A DNA stretch of 64,000 nucleotides from Oscarella lobularis (lineage: Eukaryota; Porifera; Homoscleromorpha; Homosclerophorida; Oscarellidae): contig NC_089191.1 of assembly GCF_947507565.1 (NCBI RefSeq), positions 806,001-870,000 on the forward strand, read 5' to 3'. The notes under the pieces are model-generated. The model worked only from the letters and a program-made list of their open reading frames with translations. It was not told where the DNA came from and ran no database searches. The translations under genes were made by a program, and so were the position numbers. Shown here in pieces: positions 32,594 to 45,106 of this stretch; the stretch's first letter is position 1, and every line of letters begins with the position of its first letter.

Positions 32594-35500
32594 ATGAAGT
32601 CGTTGGCGTTTTGCCTCTTTCTTGCCGTATCCACTGTAGCAAACGCGCAGTCGCTCGTCGATCCGGAAGGTAAGAAGCCGCACGTTACAAAAACTGTAAA
32701 AGATCCTTTGGGAAAACTTTTTCCCGCCCGCGAGTCCGAGTCTTACACGTATGTGCTGCTGTTTCTATACAGTATAGCAGCACCTAAACTCTCACGACAC
32801 AAGATTGGAATCACGCTCGTGCACGAGACAATTTCTAACCGCTTTCTCTTTTTGTTTGCTCGCGCTCAGATCCGTGCAGAGGCGCGCAATGTCCCGAGTT
32901 GCAGTGTCGTCGCGTAAAGCGCGTCGAAGGCAAATGTTGCCCCGAATGCGAAGGTATGCATTGTTCTCCCCTTCTCCCCCTGTGGCCGCTTTTGCGGTTT
33001 CTCCACCCCCTCGTATCTTATCGCGATAATATCACGCAGATCCCTGTTTGACAACCGAATGTCCCGAATTCACGCGCTGCGAGACCGACGCGCTCAAAAC
33101 GCGAGCCATCTGCATGGAAACGTGCGAAAACAACGGCAAATGCGGTCGAAACGGCGTCTGCCAGCTCGAAACGACGAATACATGTCTCGGCGGTGGGCGG
33201 GACTTGTGCATAAAAAGAGCCACGTGCAAACCGGGATGCCCAGGTACAAAACAACTGACGTAGAGAGCCTCGCGCGTTACGAGAGCATCGCGTGGTTCGC
33301 AGATTTGCCGCGTTCGTTCGTTCAAGACGCCTGCTTCGGCTGTGGTTGCACGAAGGAATGCGAGAACAAGGGAAAGAACGTCTGCATTCCCACCTACGAT
33401 CGTTCGTTCGTGTGTACGTGCCGCGATTGGGGCGCGAAGTGGAGCAACGGGGGCCCCATCGAGGGAATGAAGTGCACGAACATTCGCGAGCCGCTCAACG
33501 CGACGAATCAGTATCTGTGCCTACCTATATCGACTCCGTTCAATCTCGCGTGGTCGCGCGACGGAATTCCAAACGGTTTGAACGCAAGCGATTGCATTCA
33601 GTGGAAATTCGACGACTACAGAACGAAAAATAATTACCTGTGCCAAAGTAAAATAATCAATCACGTGAAAAAATTAATTAATTAATTAATTAATTAATTA
33701 ATATTTAGTATACGAGCCTTCGTATACTTCGGATTTCCAATACTTTTACAACGAGACGATATCGTCCGGGGAATTTCATCACTGTCTGAATTTGATTGGT
33801 AGTGACGTCGACGGCGTGAGCAAAGCGTGGCGCGACAATAAATTTTGCGTGAAAAAGGCGTGCGGAATGAGATGGAGCAACGAGATGATTTCCGGAATGA
33901 ATTGTGACTATATTACGTTGAACGAGAAGCGAAACGTTCGCGCCTACTTCTGCACGCCCGAGTGGTGGGGATATCGACTTGAAGTCTATTTCGGCGGAAC
34001 GTCGTCGCGCGGCAATGAGGAATGCATTGATATCGAGGAGCCGGAAGACGGCGACTTTGTGCCGGTGTCAATTTGCAAAGGTTTTCTTCACGCGATGACG
34101 TTGTTCTATATTAGAGAGAAGAGAGTATGGTTGTGTTTTAGCTAAGGCGTGTCCTCGTTTGAGTTGCACGGGAGACTGTCCAGCTGGGTTTGTCTACAAC
34201 AAGGAAGGATGCAAGATGTGCAAATGCAAGCCAGGTTAGATAAATAAATAATTTTTAACTATTCACTTTTATCTGCATACGTAGATCATTGTGCTTTTGC
34301 CAACTGCCCCGAACTGAGATGCCGCGAATACGAGTACATAAACGACGGTTGCTGTGCAACGTGCAAACGCAGTCCACCGCAGTGGTTTACCAAAGGCAAA
34401 GAAAACATATCCCTCCTTTTCTCTATTGAATCTATCTCTTCCGTCAGGGTGTCCGAGACTGACCGAGTGTTCTCTTCGCTGCAGCTACGGCTACGCGACG
34501 GACTCGGCCGGTTGCGACACGTGCACGTGCCGCACGAATCCCTGCTTGTTTCATCGATGCGATTTCACCGAAGAGTGTCGCGTGAATCACGTCACGTTCG
34601 CTCCCTATTGCGTCGCTATGAAGGAAAGGGGTACGAGTGAGTGCGGTCCGACGGAGAGATTTACGCTTCGATCGATCCCGTGCTGGGGAGATCGTTGCAA
34701 TCCGATTGGGATATGCGAGAAAGAAAGTAGGAGAGACAAAGTCATATTTAGTAGTCTTATTATTCTTATCAAGAATGCGGGAATTGGTCGTGCAAGAAGT
34801 CTTGTCATGGCGGTTTCTATATGAATTTGACTCCGTCTTCGCAATTCGGCTGTCGCACGTGCGACTGCAAGCCGGATCATTGCGCCGCAATCGAATGCCC
34901 GGAGTTGCCCGCCTGCGACGAACTCGTCTACGTCGGCCACGCGTGCTGTCCCGTGTGCAAGCAACAACGTAAAAGTCTTGATTAATTAAAATAAATATTT
35001 GAATTTGTGAATCTCGCGTTAGGCTGTTCTCAGATTCGATGTGACGTCGAATGTGCCAATGGCTACGAACTGGACGAATTCGGCTGTCAGTCGTGCAAAT
35101 GCAAAAAAGGTGAGAAAACTCTTCATTGATTAATTAATTAAAAGAGCACGTATCTTTAGTGGAATGTGATATGACGAAGTGTCGTTCATTGAACTGCCGC
35201 AATCCTATAGAACTGCGCGGACTGTGCTGCCCCTACTGCCCACCCGGTACAGGATAATCCCCAACAAGAGTCCTTAGACAGAAAGACTTGAAATCGTCTT
35301 TATAGAATATTCCACGAATGGTCAGACACCTCCAATGCAATGTCCTCGACTCTCGTGTCCCAATTGCGAGGGCGGTTCCTATAAAGATTACATTGGCTGC
35401 GACACGTGTCGATGCAAGCCAGGTAAGAAAAACATTATCGAATTTAGTAATAAATAAATAAGGACGATTTCCGCAGACTTCTGCAAATCGATCATGTGCC

Positions 35501-35604
35501 CCACGCTCGCCTGCGGAACCAATTTCAAGCCCGTCTACAAAGAAGGATCGTGCTGTCCAATCTGCACCAGCAAATGTTTGAAATTATTTTTTAAGTATTT
35601 AATC

Positions 35605-35643
<39 letters not shown>

Positions 35644-38600
35644 ATACGTGCCCCCAACTTTCCTGCAACAACGCATGTCCCGGCGGATACGAGTTCAACG
35701 TGCACGGCTGCATGACGTGCACGTGCAAGCCTCGCACCTGCGCGACGACGACGTGCGAGAAGCCGACGCTGTGCGAAAATCCAATTGAAATTCGAGGAAA
35801 ATGTTGTCCCGTGTGTCCCAAAGCCGGTACGAGTACTCACGTGCAATATTTGAAATGTATAGGCTCTACTTTCGTTGGTATTTAGAGCCGAAGGTTATGG
35901 GCAAGTGTGGCTATGTGAATAAGTTTTGGAATTTCGACGAGGGCAAATGGGTTAACGATCCTCGAGGAGCGACGATCGACTGCGAAATGACGGAGAGCGA
36001 CGTTCTCGACTTGTGTCGTTCTGTACGCGTCAGAAATTTCAGAGAAAATCATATTGATCGATATCTTTTTTAGGTATATCCGGATATACTGTTCTCCGGA
36101 GCCAAGAAGCAGGATGCGAAGTATCGAACGTTCAATAACTGGTGCTACCATGGCGACAACGAGTGCGCAAAAGCGTTGGGAACATTCGAATGGACGTGCA
36201 CCAGTGAGAAGAGAGAAAAAGAAATGCTTGTGATACTATAACTGTTTCTATGGCTGTAGCGATGTTTTCCAACACGATTCGAGACATGAAATTTTTCGGA
36301 TTGGACAACGATCTGTCGTCGACGTATCCGTGTTTTTCGAAGGACGTCGAGAATCGCCTGTGTTTCAGCACACCGGTAAAAAGAAAGGAATAGACACCCG
36401 CCTCCAGGCCAACCTATTAATGCTGATTTCTTCATAGATTCCCTGGATATTCAGTAGGACGGGCCGCGTAAGCGGAATGAAATGCGCTCCCGTACGAGAG
36501 CCGAACGATCCGATTTTCGATTGGACGAACTCGTTCGTTTGCGTTCCTAAATCGGCCGCGCGGACGTTCAATTTCTTCCATGACGGCGTTCCGGCCGACG
36601 TGTCGATGGGACAGTGCATTGCAACGCCGCTCGAGGTCAAGGGAAAGATTCACGAGGGCTGGACGAACAATTATCTATGCATGAACGGTGAGAAAATAAT
36701 TTCGATATGTACGTATCTTGTAGAATTTTTTTTCGAGTGTAGATAAGAATTTCGTTTGCGATAAAGCTTGCGGCGGTAGATACGAGATGGACGTGAGCGG
36801 AAATCCCATCTGCGAATGCGCGAAAGGTCTTCTAAGGCCACATAGCCTTTTGTGTGGGTGTGTGTATATAGGTCTTTATTAGATCCTTGCTCCGACGTTC
36901 GCTGCGGAGAGTTTCAAGAATGCAAATGGAACGCGTTGACGGAAAAGGCGTTCTGCGAAGACACGTGCACGAACAACGGAAAATGCGACGTCACCGAACG
37001 ATGCGAAAAGGCTTTCGACGCCAGTAAGAAATCGATGATAGCCACGTGCAAACCCAGTAAGAACATATAGTATAAGCAGTATTTATATATTTAATTATTT
37101 TTTCTTAGGGTGTACTACTTTTGATACTTGCAGTCTCGAGTGTCCGTCTGGGTATCAGACCGACTCGAACGGCTGTCGCAAATGCGCCTGCCGACCGAAC
37201 AAGTGCACCAACGTAAAATGCCCCACGCCCACGTGCCGAAATCCCGTTCTTCCCGACGGCGAATGCTGTCCCGCGTGCCCGGCAAAGTGCCGCTGTTCCA
37301 AACTGACGAAATTCTGCCGCGCCGGCTACGAAGTCGATCCGGAGTTCGGTTGCTTTTTGGACGAATGCAAACCGGAGCGATGTTTGACGGTGACGTGTCC
37401 GCCGGTGACGTGCAACGAGACGGTTCTGCCGCGAGGCGATTGCTGTCTCCGATGCGTCGATCGCGACGCGTGTCCGCTGAGAAAATGCGTGCCGTGCAAG
37501 AACGGATACGTCGTCGATCGACTCGGCTGCAGAACGTGCGAATGCAGACCAAGTATTATTAGTCTATGCCTGATTAAATAATCTATTTAAATGTATTCGT
37601 TTTTTTTTTTTAGATTCTTGTAGAGGAGTCAATTGTCCAATGTTGACTTGCGAGCATCAGGTGACGCGTCCCGGCGACTGCTGTCCGACGTGCATCGGTC
37701 GCGCGGACAATGTCATATGTCCGCATCATCTCTGCAATAGCTTCTGCGCCAACGGCTTCGAGATGGACGTCAACGGATGCCCCACGTGCAACTGCAAACC
37801 GGAAGAATGTACGAGCAAGAATTCGTGCGAGAAAGTCAGCGGCGACTGCGAGCTCGACGATGCCGTGAGCGTTTGGGGAAAGTGCGGCCTCCGATGCCCA
37901 ATGAAAGGTAGTCCACTGATAAAATTATCTTTTTATTTATCTCCTCTTTGTTTCTAGGGTTTCAGTGTCCCACTTTGCCGTGCGACAATCCCGTCTATTT
38001 CGGCTCGGAGATTTGCCCGCGTTGCCCGGCTCGATGTCCGATTGTGCGCTGCACGATCGATTGCGGCGCGACCGGTTATAAGTACGTGAACGGCTGCATG
38101 ACGTGCGAGTGCAAACCGAGCGAATGCGCCCAACAAAACTGTTCCACGTTGAAGGACTGCGAGTATCTGATCTGGACAGAAAACGATCCGTGCTGTCCAA
38201 AGTGTCAAGAAACATGTAAGCCTCAAGACATTGTCAATAAGTTTCTTTATAGATATATTCTTTTTCTAGATTGTTCCAATGTCAAGTGTCCTCGAACGTG
38301 CAACGTAGGCTTTGAGCTAGTTAAGATTAGAGGCCAATGCTGTCGTCAGTGCATGCGGACGCGCACTCCCACGCCCTACGTATGCCCGGCCGTCTATCAG
38401 TGCACGAAAGCGTGTCCAGGCGGCTATAAGACCGACTGGTACGGATGTCCGACGTGCGAATGCAAGCCAAGTAAATATAAAAAATAATAATAATCAATAA
38501 TTATGTATTGATTTTTTCTTGTTTTAGGTAATTGCAAGAAATTGCAGTGTCCCGCTCTTCTCGGCTGTAACTATGGTTACAACGTCGGCGACGAGTGCTG

Positions 38601-41600
38601 CTTGACTTGCCCGGCGACGAAAAAGAAAAGTGAGCATCCATCCTCGCTCGACTCTTATTTAATTAATTGAAAATTTCAGGCTTTACGTGTCCCCAATTGC
38701 CGTGCGCCAATCCGATCCGTTTCGGCGACGAACTGTGCCCGCGCTGTCCGGCCCGCTGCTCGCCGATTCGCTGCAAGACGCGCTGCGCTATTGGCTACAA
38801 GTACGACACGGACGGCTGCATGACGTGCGAGTGCCGATCGGCGTCGTGCGCGATGAGAACGTGCCCAAAGCTCAACGACAATTGCAAGTACGTCATATGG
38901 ACAACCGAAGACGAGTGCTGTCCCAAATGCAAGGAAACATGTAAGAAGAATAGAAATAATTAATAGTATAATTTATTTATATTGATTCTTTTTTCTTCCT
39001 TAGATTGTTCCGGTGTTACCGGCTGTCCCACTTCGTGTCCCGACGGCGAAGAATTGGTCACGATTCAAGGCCAGTGCTGTCGTCGCTGCATGGCCACTCG
39101 CACGCCCTTCCCGTACGTTTGCCCGGCGACGAGACAGTGCACCATGCCCTGTCCCGGCGGCTACAAACTCGATCTGCTCGGATGCCCGACGTGCGAATGT
39201 AAACCCGGTGAGTAGCAACGACGGAAAGAGAAATAAAAAAAATAGCATCTATTGTTTCTTTTAGATGCTTGCAAGAGCGTGCGCTGTTCGACTCAGTTCT
39301 CGTGCGATTATCCCTATAGCTACAATTCGGCGTGCTGCCTGACGTGTCCGCCGGCCGACGCCGAAACGAAGCCCATGTGCAACGAGTTGCGCTGCGAGAA
39401 TCCGACCTTCATCGAGGGGCACATGTGTCCCACGTGCCCAATGAGTGAGCACCTTTATTATTTATGACGTCAAACGATCTCATTCTTTTGTTTTTGGCAG
39501 AGCCTTACTTTCCTGACGACTTCGTCTTTATGCCGACCTTTGCGCCGAAGAAATACTGCAACTGGCACTCGATCAAACTCGACTGGGATTTCGCCTACGA
39601 ACCGAGCTTCATCAAGACGCGCTTCCCCGTCTCCATCAAAGTCACTCGTAATCGCTTCGTCGACGGAATGCGCTGCACGCCCGTCGGCTACATGAACGAA
39701 ATTGCCACCTACTTCCTCTGCCTTCCCCGCGACTCCGACATTCGCCTTCGCTTCTATCGCGACGCCAAAGAACGCCTCCCCGAGCACGGTCGCTGTCTCC
39801 GAATCGAGCATCCGCTCATCGAATCCGGATACCTCTGCCAGGTGGACGACGTCATCGACGCTTCCTACGATCTCGTCTGGACGCACAACGGCGCGGAATT
39901 CTTTCAAGAGCGTCGCTGGTCGTGCGTGGGAATCGCGCCGTCGACGACGAGCGGAATCGACGGCTGGGATAATAATTACGTGTGCAGTCGATACGATGTC
40001 GGATTTCGATGGAGCAATGCCGGTCGAATCGACGGGATGACGTGCACGCACGTCGACGCGTGGGACGACGAGAGTTATTTCTGCGTGCCCAATGGGTTTG
40101 AGTACGACGTGACGTGGAGGAGTCGGAGAAGCGATCGGGGGACGTGTTTGAAGTGGACGGAGCCGGAGCAGAAGGACTGGAATGAGAAATATCTTTGTTT
40201 CCGTGAGAAAAGGGCGCGAGGGGTTGTACGGTATATGATAAGGGGGCTCTCTTTTTGTTTCTTTAGATAAGAAGATTTGTAAGACTCGTTCGAGGGAACT
40301 GTTTTGTCCCATCGGGTTCACGGCTCGATTGGATGAAGACGGTTGCCCCTCAATTGGCTGCAGACAAAACGGTGAAAAAGATATTTATGTCGAAAATTTT
40401 TGATATTTTAATCTTATCGTGCAGAGACTTCTGTGCCGTTTGGTTGCGATAAGAAATGCGTGATTGGGTATAAGAGAACAGCGGATATGAAAATGACTTG
40501 CGATTGCATTTCAGGTAAATATTCATAGGCAATGCCGAACCTTATTTATTTATTTATTTCCTTTAGTTGATGTTGATCCTGTTGAATCGTGTTCGAAAAC
40601 GTGTTTGAATGGGTACGAATATTCGCCGGAGACGGGCTCGCGCCTGTGCAAGTGCAAGCCGGATCGATGCACGCCGAATCAGATGACGATGCGATGGAAC
40701 GAAGCGAAGAAGACGTGCGATTATCCGATCACCAGAAAGGGAGAATGCGACTACGAATGCCCAGAAAGTAAAAAATCACACACGAAAATAAATTGTCAAA
40801 TATAAGAATTTTTTTTCTTTTAGCGTTTAATATTGGACGTTTTTGCACGAGCGGAACTTGTCCTACATTGAACTGCCCTAATCCGGTTCAGATCAAAGGC
40901 CGATGTTGCCCAGTATGTCCAAATGGTGAGAACCCATTCCATTCGCGTGGACTCCTCTCCCCCTTCTCACCCTCGTCCCCCTCAGCCTGTCCGCAAATAA
41001 AATGCACCAAAGATTGCCCCAACGGCTTTGGGACCGACGTGCACGGATGCAGACGATGTCACTGTCAAGGCGCAGGTATATAGTGCGACTTTTTCCTTGG
41101 CCCACCGCTTCTCACCCTGCGATCGACTTCTCAGAGGTGGTCAAGCCGATTTGCCCTGAAGTTGCGTGCTCCAACGAGTGCGTCGGCGGCTACAAAGTCG
41201 ATTCGAACGGCTGCGACACGTGCAGATGCAAGCCGGGTAAATCACGAAAAAGAATCAATAATTTATAATTATTAATTTATTAATTTAGACGCGTGCGCGT
41301 CGGTGACGTGTTCGCCTGTGAAATGCTCGAAACCGGTGCACAAGTCGGGTTCCTGCTGTCCTCGATGTCCCAAGGTGACGAACGAGCATTGCAGGACGAC
41401 GCTCTGCAAGACGGCGTGTCCGACGGGCTTCGAATTCGACGTGCACGGATGCATGACGTGCAAATGTAAACCAGGTAAGATGTGAGACTCAATAATTAAT
41501 TTATTAATCAAAAGAGATTTTTTAGATCATTGCGATCGTTCGATGGAGCAGTCTTGCTCGAAAAATATGACGATGCCGACTAAGACGTGTTTGAAGTTGG

Positions 41601-42030
41601 TCAACGTCGTTGGGGAATGCAGATCGTACTGCGCCGAAGAGGAGGAGGAGAAGGAGAACAAAGGGAAGACGAGTAAGTGTCTCTAGTCTTTAGTTCTAGA
41701 TTTCATGGGGGACCGTGTTTTTTTCTAGCGTGTCCCAATGAGAAGCGTCGTTCGATGGGCGTGGAAGACGGGCTAAGATACTGGGGCTGCGATGGCGATG
41801 AATTTCAGCGAGAAAAGTACGAAGCTCTCTCCTATACTAAGTTTGCCCTTATTCTCTTTTCAAAGAATGGTCCATGGCGATACGCGGTGTAGCACGTGTG
41901 ATGCTACTACGCCAGGGTGGCGTCAATACGCGAAAGGAGTAAGATGGAAAATAATTCCAAATATTTAAATAAGAAGCCGTGTTTTTTTGCAAGGAGGAAA
42001 TGAGTCCGGGGATGTTGGGAGGCCGTTAGG
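32594..42030 (+). CDS. Giant secreted antistasin / VWC-like cysteine-rich protein
   Basis: Starts with signal peptide MKSLAFCLFLAVSTVANAQ (32594) and runs through some 40 or more small exons without an evident gene boundary. Three module types occur. (1) At least 16 antistasin-like repeats of the form C..C..C..GY..D..GC..C.CKP (e.g. CPAGFVYNKEGCKMCKCKP, CPGGYKLDLLGCPTCECKP). (2) VWC-like repeats with CC.C ends (PIELRGLCCPYCP, PVQIKGRCCPVCP), usually alternating with (1). (3) W...G...GM.C...NYLC modules at 33331-34081, 36436-36690 and 39500-40200. FOLN-like EGF segments occur at 33040 and 36880. Antistasin plus VWC recalls CRIM1, a BMP-binding protein, but length and order differ. The 3' end is uncertain: the last exons read MGVEDGLRYWGCDGDEFQREK, then GDTRCSTCD, ending between 41970 and 42030. 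It may be more than one gene. Confidence 0.8.
35610..35641 (+). repeat. (CT)n microsatellite acting as polypyrimidine tract
   Basis: A pure CT run of about 32 bases ends directly at an AG acceptor of the antistasin gene (exon starting ATACGTGCCC). A similar (CT)n lies in the POP1 intron at 12901-12926. Confidence 0.9.
37955..39230 (+). repeat. Intragenic tandem duplication of a three-exon block
   Basis: Exons at about 37960-38625 and 38681-39450 are paralogous in the same order: CPTLPCDNPVYFGSEICPRC versus CPQLPCANPIRFGDELCPRC, then RGQCCRQCMRTRTPTPYVCP versus QGQCCRRCMATRTPFPYVCP, then CNYGYN versus CDYPYS. Spacing is about 720 bp and intron positions are kept, so this is unequal exchange inside the gene. 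Confidence 0.85.
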
Positions 42031-42229
42031 ACACCCAAAGGCAAGTGGAAACCCGTTTTGAGTGTATGTTGCTGCTGTTTTCTGTCTGCGATTGTTTTTT
42101 TGATGTGTTGTCAGTGCGCTTTCACTTAGATTTAGATCATTAAAAGGAAATTGCAAGCGAAACGAGGGAGAGAACAGGCAAGTCAGCAGCAGAAAAGAGA
42201 AAGAAAGCGAAGGACAAGCACGTCTACGA

Positions 42230-43690
42230 CTACTTCAAAAAAGGTAAGATGTTCTCGTAGAACCAATCGTCGGTAAACTGCAAATGATCTCCATCCGAGC
42301 TTAGGAAATGGAGTTTGCCGGCGGCATCCATTTCCTTCAAGCCAAGCCAATCCTAAAATCAAAATACCATTAGAGGAAAACTTATATATTAAATAAACGA
42401 AGAGGTTACCTCTGTATAAAGGGGACTGTCTTTCAGAGGGACAACCACTTTATCTTGCCCCGGCTTATAGAAGCTAAACCACTATGGGGGGGGGGGGGGG
42501 GGATAGAAGTTTAACTTTTAAGCGTTTGTTTTTTTTCTCTGACTTCGCTGTCGTTTGGCTGGACCATTGTGTCCTTGAGAAATTTGACCATGACGAAGTT
42601 GGTCAGCTTCATCAAGTTCTCCTTGTATTTAAGATTTTTCACCTGAATTGTTAACGGGTTAAATAAGTACATATTATCTAAAAGTTTTCGCTCTTACATT
42701 CTCCTGATTAATGTCAGCCAAAAAGACGCTCTTATTCCTGTATTCGTCCTCGTTGAGAGGATCCTGCCAAAACTCAGCCTGTACAAGACTACAGGCCAAG
42801 GGGTTTGCACATGGGAGGCCTCGTCTTTAATTAATTATAATTCTTACTTGTTCTGGACAAAGCTAAAATGGCAGTCCTTTTACATTAGATTCGATAACGT
42901 GGAATTGACGCGTACCTGACGTAGACGCCGAGGTTGAGAAGTCGTCTCACTTCGTCGCAGACGATGGAATTGTTTCCTGGGCACCTTGGAAACCCAAAGA
43001 CGCCTGCCGGTCAAAAGAAGAATAACGTGACCAGGTGAGAGAGAGAGAGAGAGAGCCAAAAGTAGTCAACCTTGATGCTGCCCTCCAAACGATATCAAAT
43101 TCTTGATGGGAGGGCTAGGACACCTTTGTGCAATAGCTCTCCTAGAGAGTATATAGGATGATTTTACATGTACAACTCTAAGGATCCCCACTTTACCAAA
43201 ATTGTCCCCCTTGGCTAAAGCCCATTGCGTTGAAGCCATTGGCCAGTTTCGGATCAGCGCCAATGTCTTTGCAAACAATATCAATCTAAAGAAACCTCCC
43301 CATAAATAACAACGTTTATGTGTACTGAATCATTTCACCTGATCGTTGACGTTTTTGAAATAGCTGAAAAGGAAGTCCTAATAGACACACATATAGGAGA
43401 TCGTGACGGAAGTGCGTGGGGGAGGGATGGCGTTTTCTCGCCTCTTCTTCGTTTGCTCCGATCCTGATCGATTTCACGTAGATTCCCGGGATTTTGTCTT
43501 CGACCATCTTTTTGATTCGTCCCATGCTGATCGGTAAGCAGCACGTATCGCCTAAAGTCGATTGTCTCTCGTTCAGTTATTTTAGCAGGCCACGCGACGT
43601 TCGTCTACCCATTCCGTGCCATATGACAGTTGGGATGGGATCTGCGCTCGCCAGTGCAAGAAGCGTCGCGCCAACGAGAAAACGAAGCAT
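42230..43690 (-). CDS. PPT1: Palmitoyl-protein thioesterase 1
   Basis: Minus strand. Signal peptide [20 protein letters not shown] (start 43690), VIWHGMG, intron, [38 protein letters not shown] (nucleophile Ser), [74 protein letters not shown] and [18 protein letters not shown] (catalytic His), with the stop at 42230. A lysosomal enzyme that removes palmitate from cysteine. The catalytic Ser and His and the overall length match the family. About nine exons; one intron contains a G17 run (42486-42502), another a GA repeat (43038-43052). The 3' end comes within about 200 bp of the giant secreted gene on the other strand. Confidence 0.95.
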
Positions 43691-43918
43691 TGTTTATCGC
43701 TGGAGATCTTCGGCTAGCGTGCGGCCAAGTGAAGCGCATGCGCTCGCCATTGATTTCGCAAGCGCCGGCTAACCGCCTCGTGGTCGACGTCGTTCGACGC
43801 CGTTTCTCAAGTTCAACGTCGTTTTTGAAGTCTTTTTGAAGCTCTCCGACCTCCTGCGGCGTCGAAGAAAGCGTCTCGTCTCTCCAAATCAGCGGCGAAT
43901 GAATTTCGTCTCGTCGAG

Positions 43919-44399
43919 ATGATGTCGTCGTCGAATCGTATCGTGCGCAGTTCTTCGAAGGTAGGACTTGTGCATACGCTTCTTAGCAAACTACTTTGGC
44001 CTCGCACTATCCTAAATCGGGTTTGTCGAAAGTTTTGGGGTTCTCCTTTTTGCTTGCAAGTCATGACGTCATGTACGTACAACGAGGGCATTCTTGCTCA
44101 ATGCTGTGCGTTCGTATTCCATACAAAAAGAAACAAAGCAGGCTATAGCTAATGAATTAATCCTTGGTTTAGATGTCTGCTTGACTACATCAAGCCAGCC
44201 AGCGTAGACGATTCCTCTCCCCAGATTGTGCTCAACCACTTGCATTGGATATTGACTCGTTTTTCAAGGTACTTTGTTTTGTTCCCCCGTCTTTTAATTG
44301 TTTTGCCGTGTAGGTGCTCTGATCCGATGAGGCAGGCGCCTCTCTCTCTCTCTCTCGATCATCAGCAGTCATCCCTCGGTCGCCAAGAGGTTAAATAGG
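43919..44399 (+). CDS. Uncharacterised short gene running into a palindrome
   Basis: Starts MMSSSNRIVRSSSK (43919), donor GTAGGA, then a possible exon from about 43991 (QTTLASHYPKSGLSK) and a clearer exon at 44173-44272 (LLDYIKPASVDDSSPQIVLN then HLHWILTRFS). After a 46 bp intron (GTACTT...GTGTAG) an exon enters the palindrome arm and stops at about 44399. I do not recognise the protein. The last exon comes from repeat DNA, so either the gene was truncated by the palindrome or a downstream exon was lost. Lies 228 bp from the divergent PPT1 start. The exon model is weak. Confidence 0.35.
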
Positions 44400-45106
44400 C
44401 GTCACCTCTGCAGAGGCTCTAGAGTTGCCTCCCCGCGTAATGCTGAGCACTGGCGGGTAAATCAGTGACGCCCCTTGGAATTGCACCTGTGAGTGGACTG
44501 ACATCCCAGCTGCCACTCGCAGTCCAAGGCTCGGAGCCAGGAGGTTAAACGGGCTCATCCTCCGCGGGGGAGTCTGGAGTGACCCCACGAGTCTTTGACT
44601 CACAGCAGGTGCCCACCTGGCCTTGCCCATTTGGGCGAGGGGGTGGATGGAGAAAAGGGGAAACTATGCTCAAATTTTCTTTGACATCCGGGACCTTAAT
44701 ATCCCGGATGTAAGAAATCAAAACAAAAATAGTTTCCCCTCTCCTCCATCCACCCCCTCACCCAAACGGGCAAGGCCAGGTGGGCACCTGCTGTGAGTCA
44801 AAGACTCGTGGGGTCACTCCAGACTCCCCCGCGGAGGATGAGCCCGTTTAACCTCCTGGCTCCGAGCCTTGGACTGCGAGTGGCAGCTGGGATGTCAGTC
44901 CACTCACAGGTGCAATTCCAAGGGGCGTCACTGATTTACCCGCCAGTGCTCAGCCTTACGCGGGGAGGCAACTCTAGAGCCTCTGCAGAGGTGACGCCTA
45001 TTTAACCTCTTGGCGACCGAGGGATGACTGCGTCTGCCTCGTCGGATCAGGAAACTACACGGTATAACAATTGACAGTTGGGGGAAACAAAGGAAAGTAC
45101 CCTGAC
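44270..45106. repeat. ~835 bp palindrome, arms ~400 bp, centre near 44697
   Basis: The sequence from 44270 rightward is the reverse complement of that from 45106 leftward, with few mismatches. Examples: GAGGTTAAATAGGCG at 44389 against its complement at 44993, and the centre ACATCCGGGA/TCCCGGATGT around 44692. The left arm has an extra (CT)n stretch (44340-44365) absent from the right. Each arm carries the same ~70-80 codon open frame, an effect of the duplication. The spacer is only about 6-8 bases, so a long hairpin is possible. Confidence 0.9.

Noticed and set aside
42140-42260. A lysine-rich last exon for the giant secreted gene ([18 protein letters not shown])
   Set aside because: It is the antisense of the PPT1 C-terminus (FYENILPF...), which is clearly conserved.
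44391-45005. Matching ~70-80 residue frames on opposite strands of the palindrome, as a gene pair
   Set aside because: They are the same arm read twice. No family resemblance, and they cross the repeat structure.
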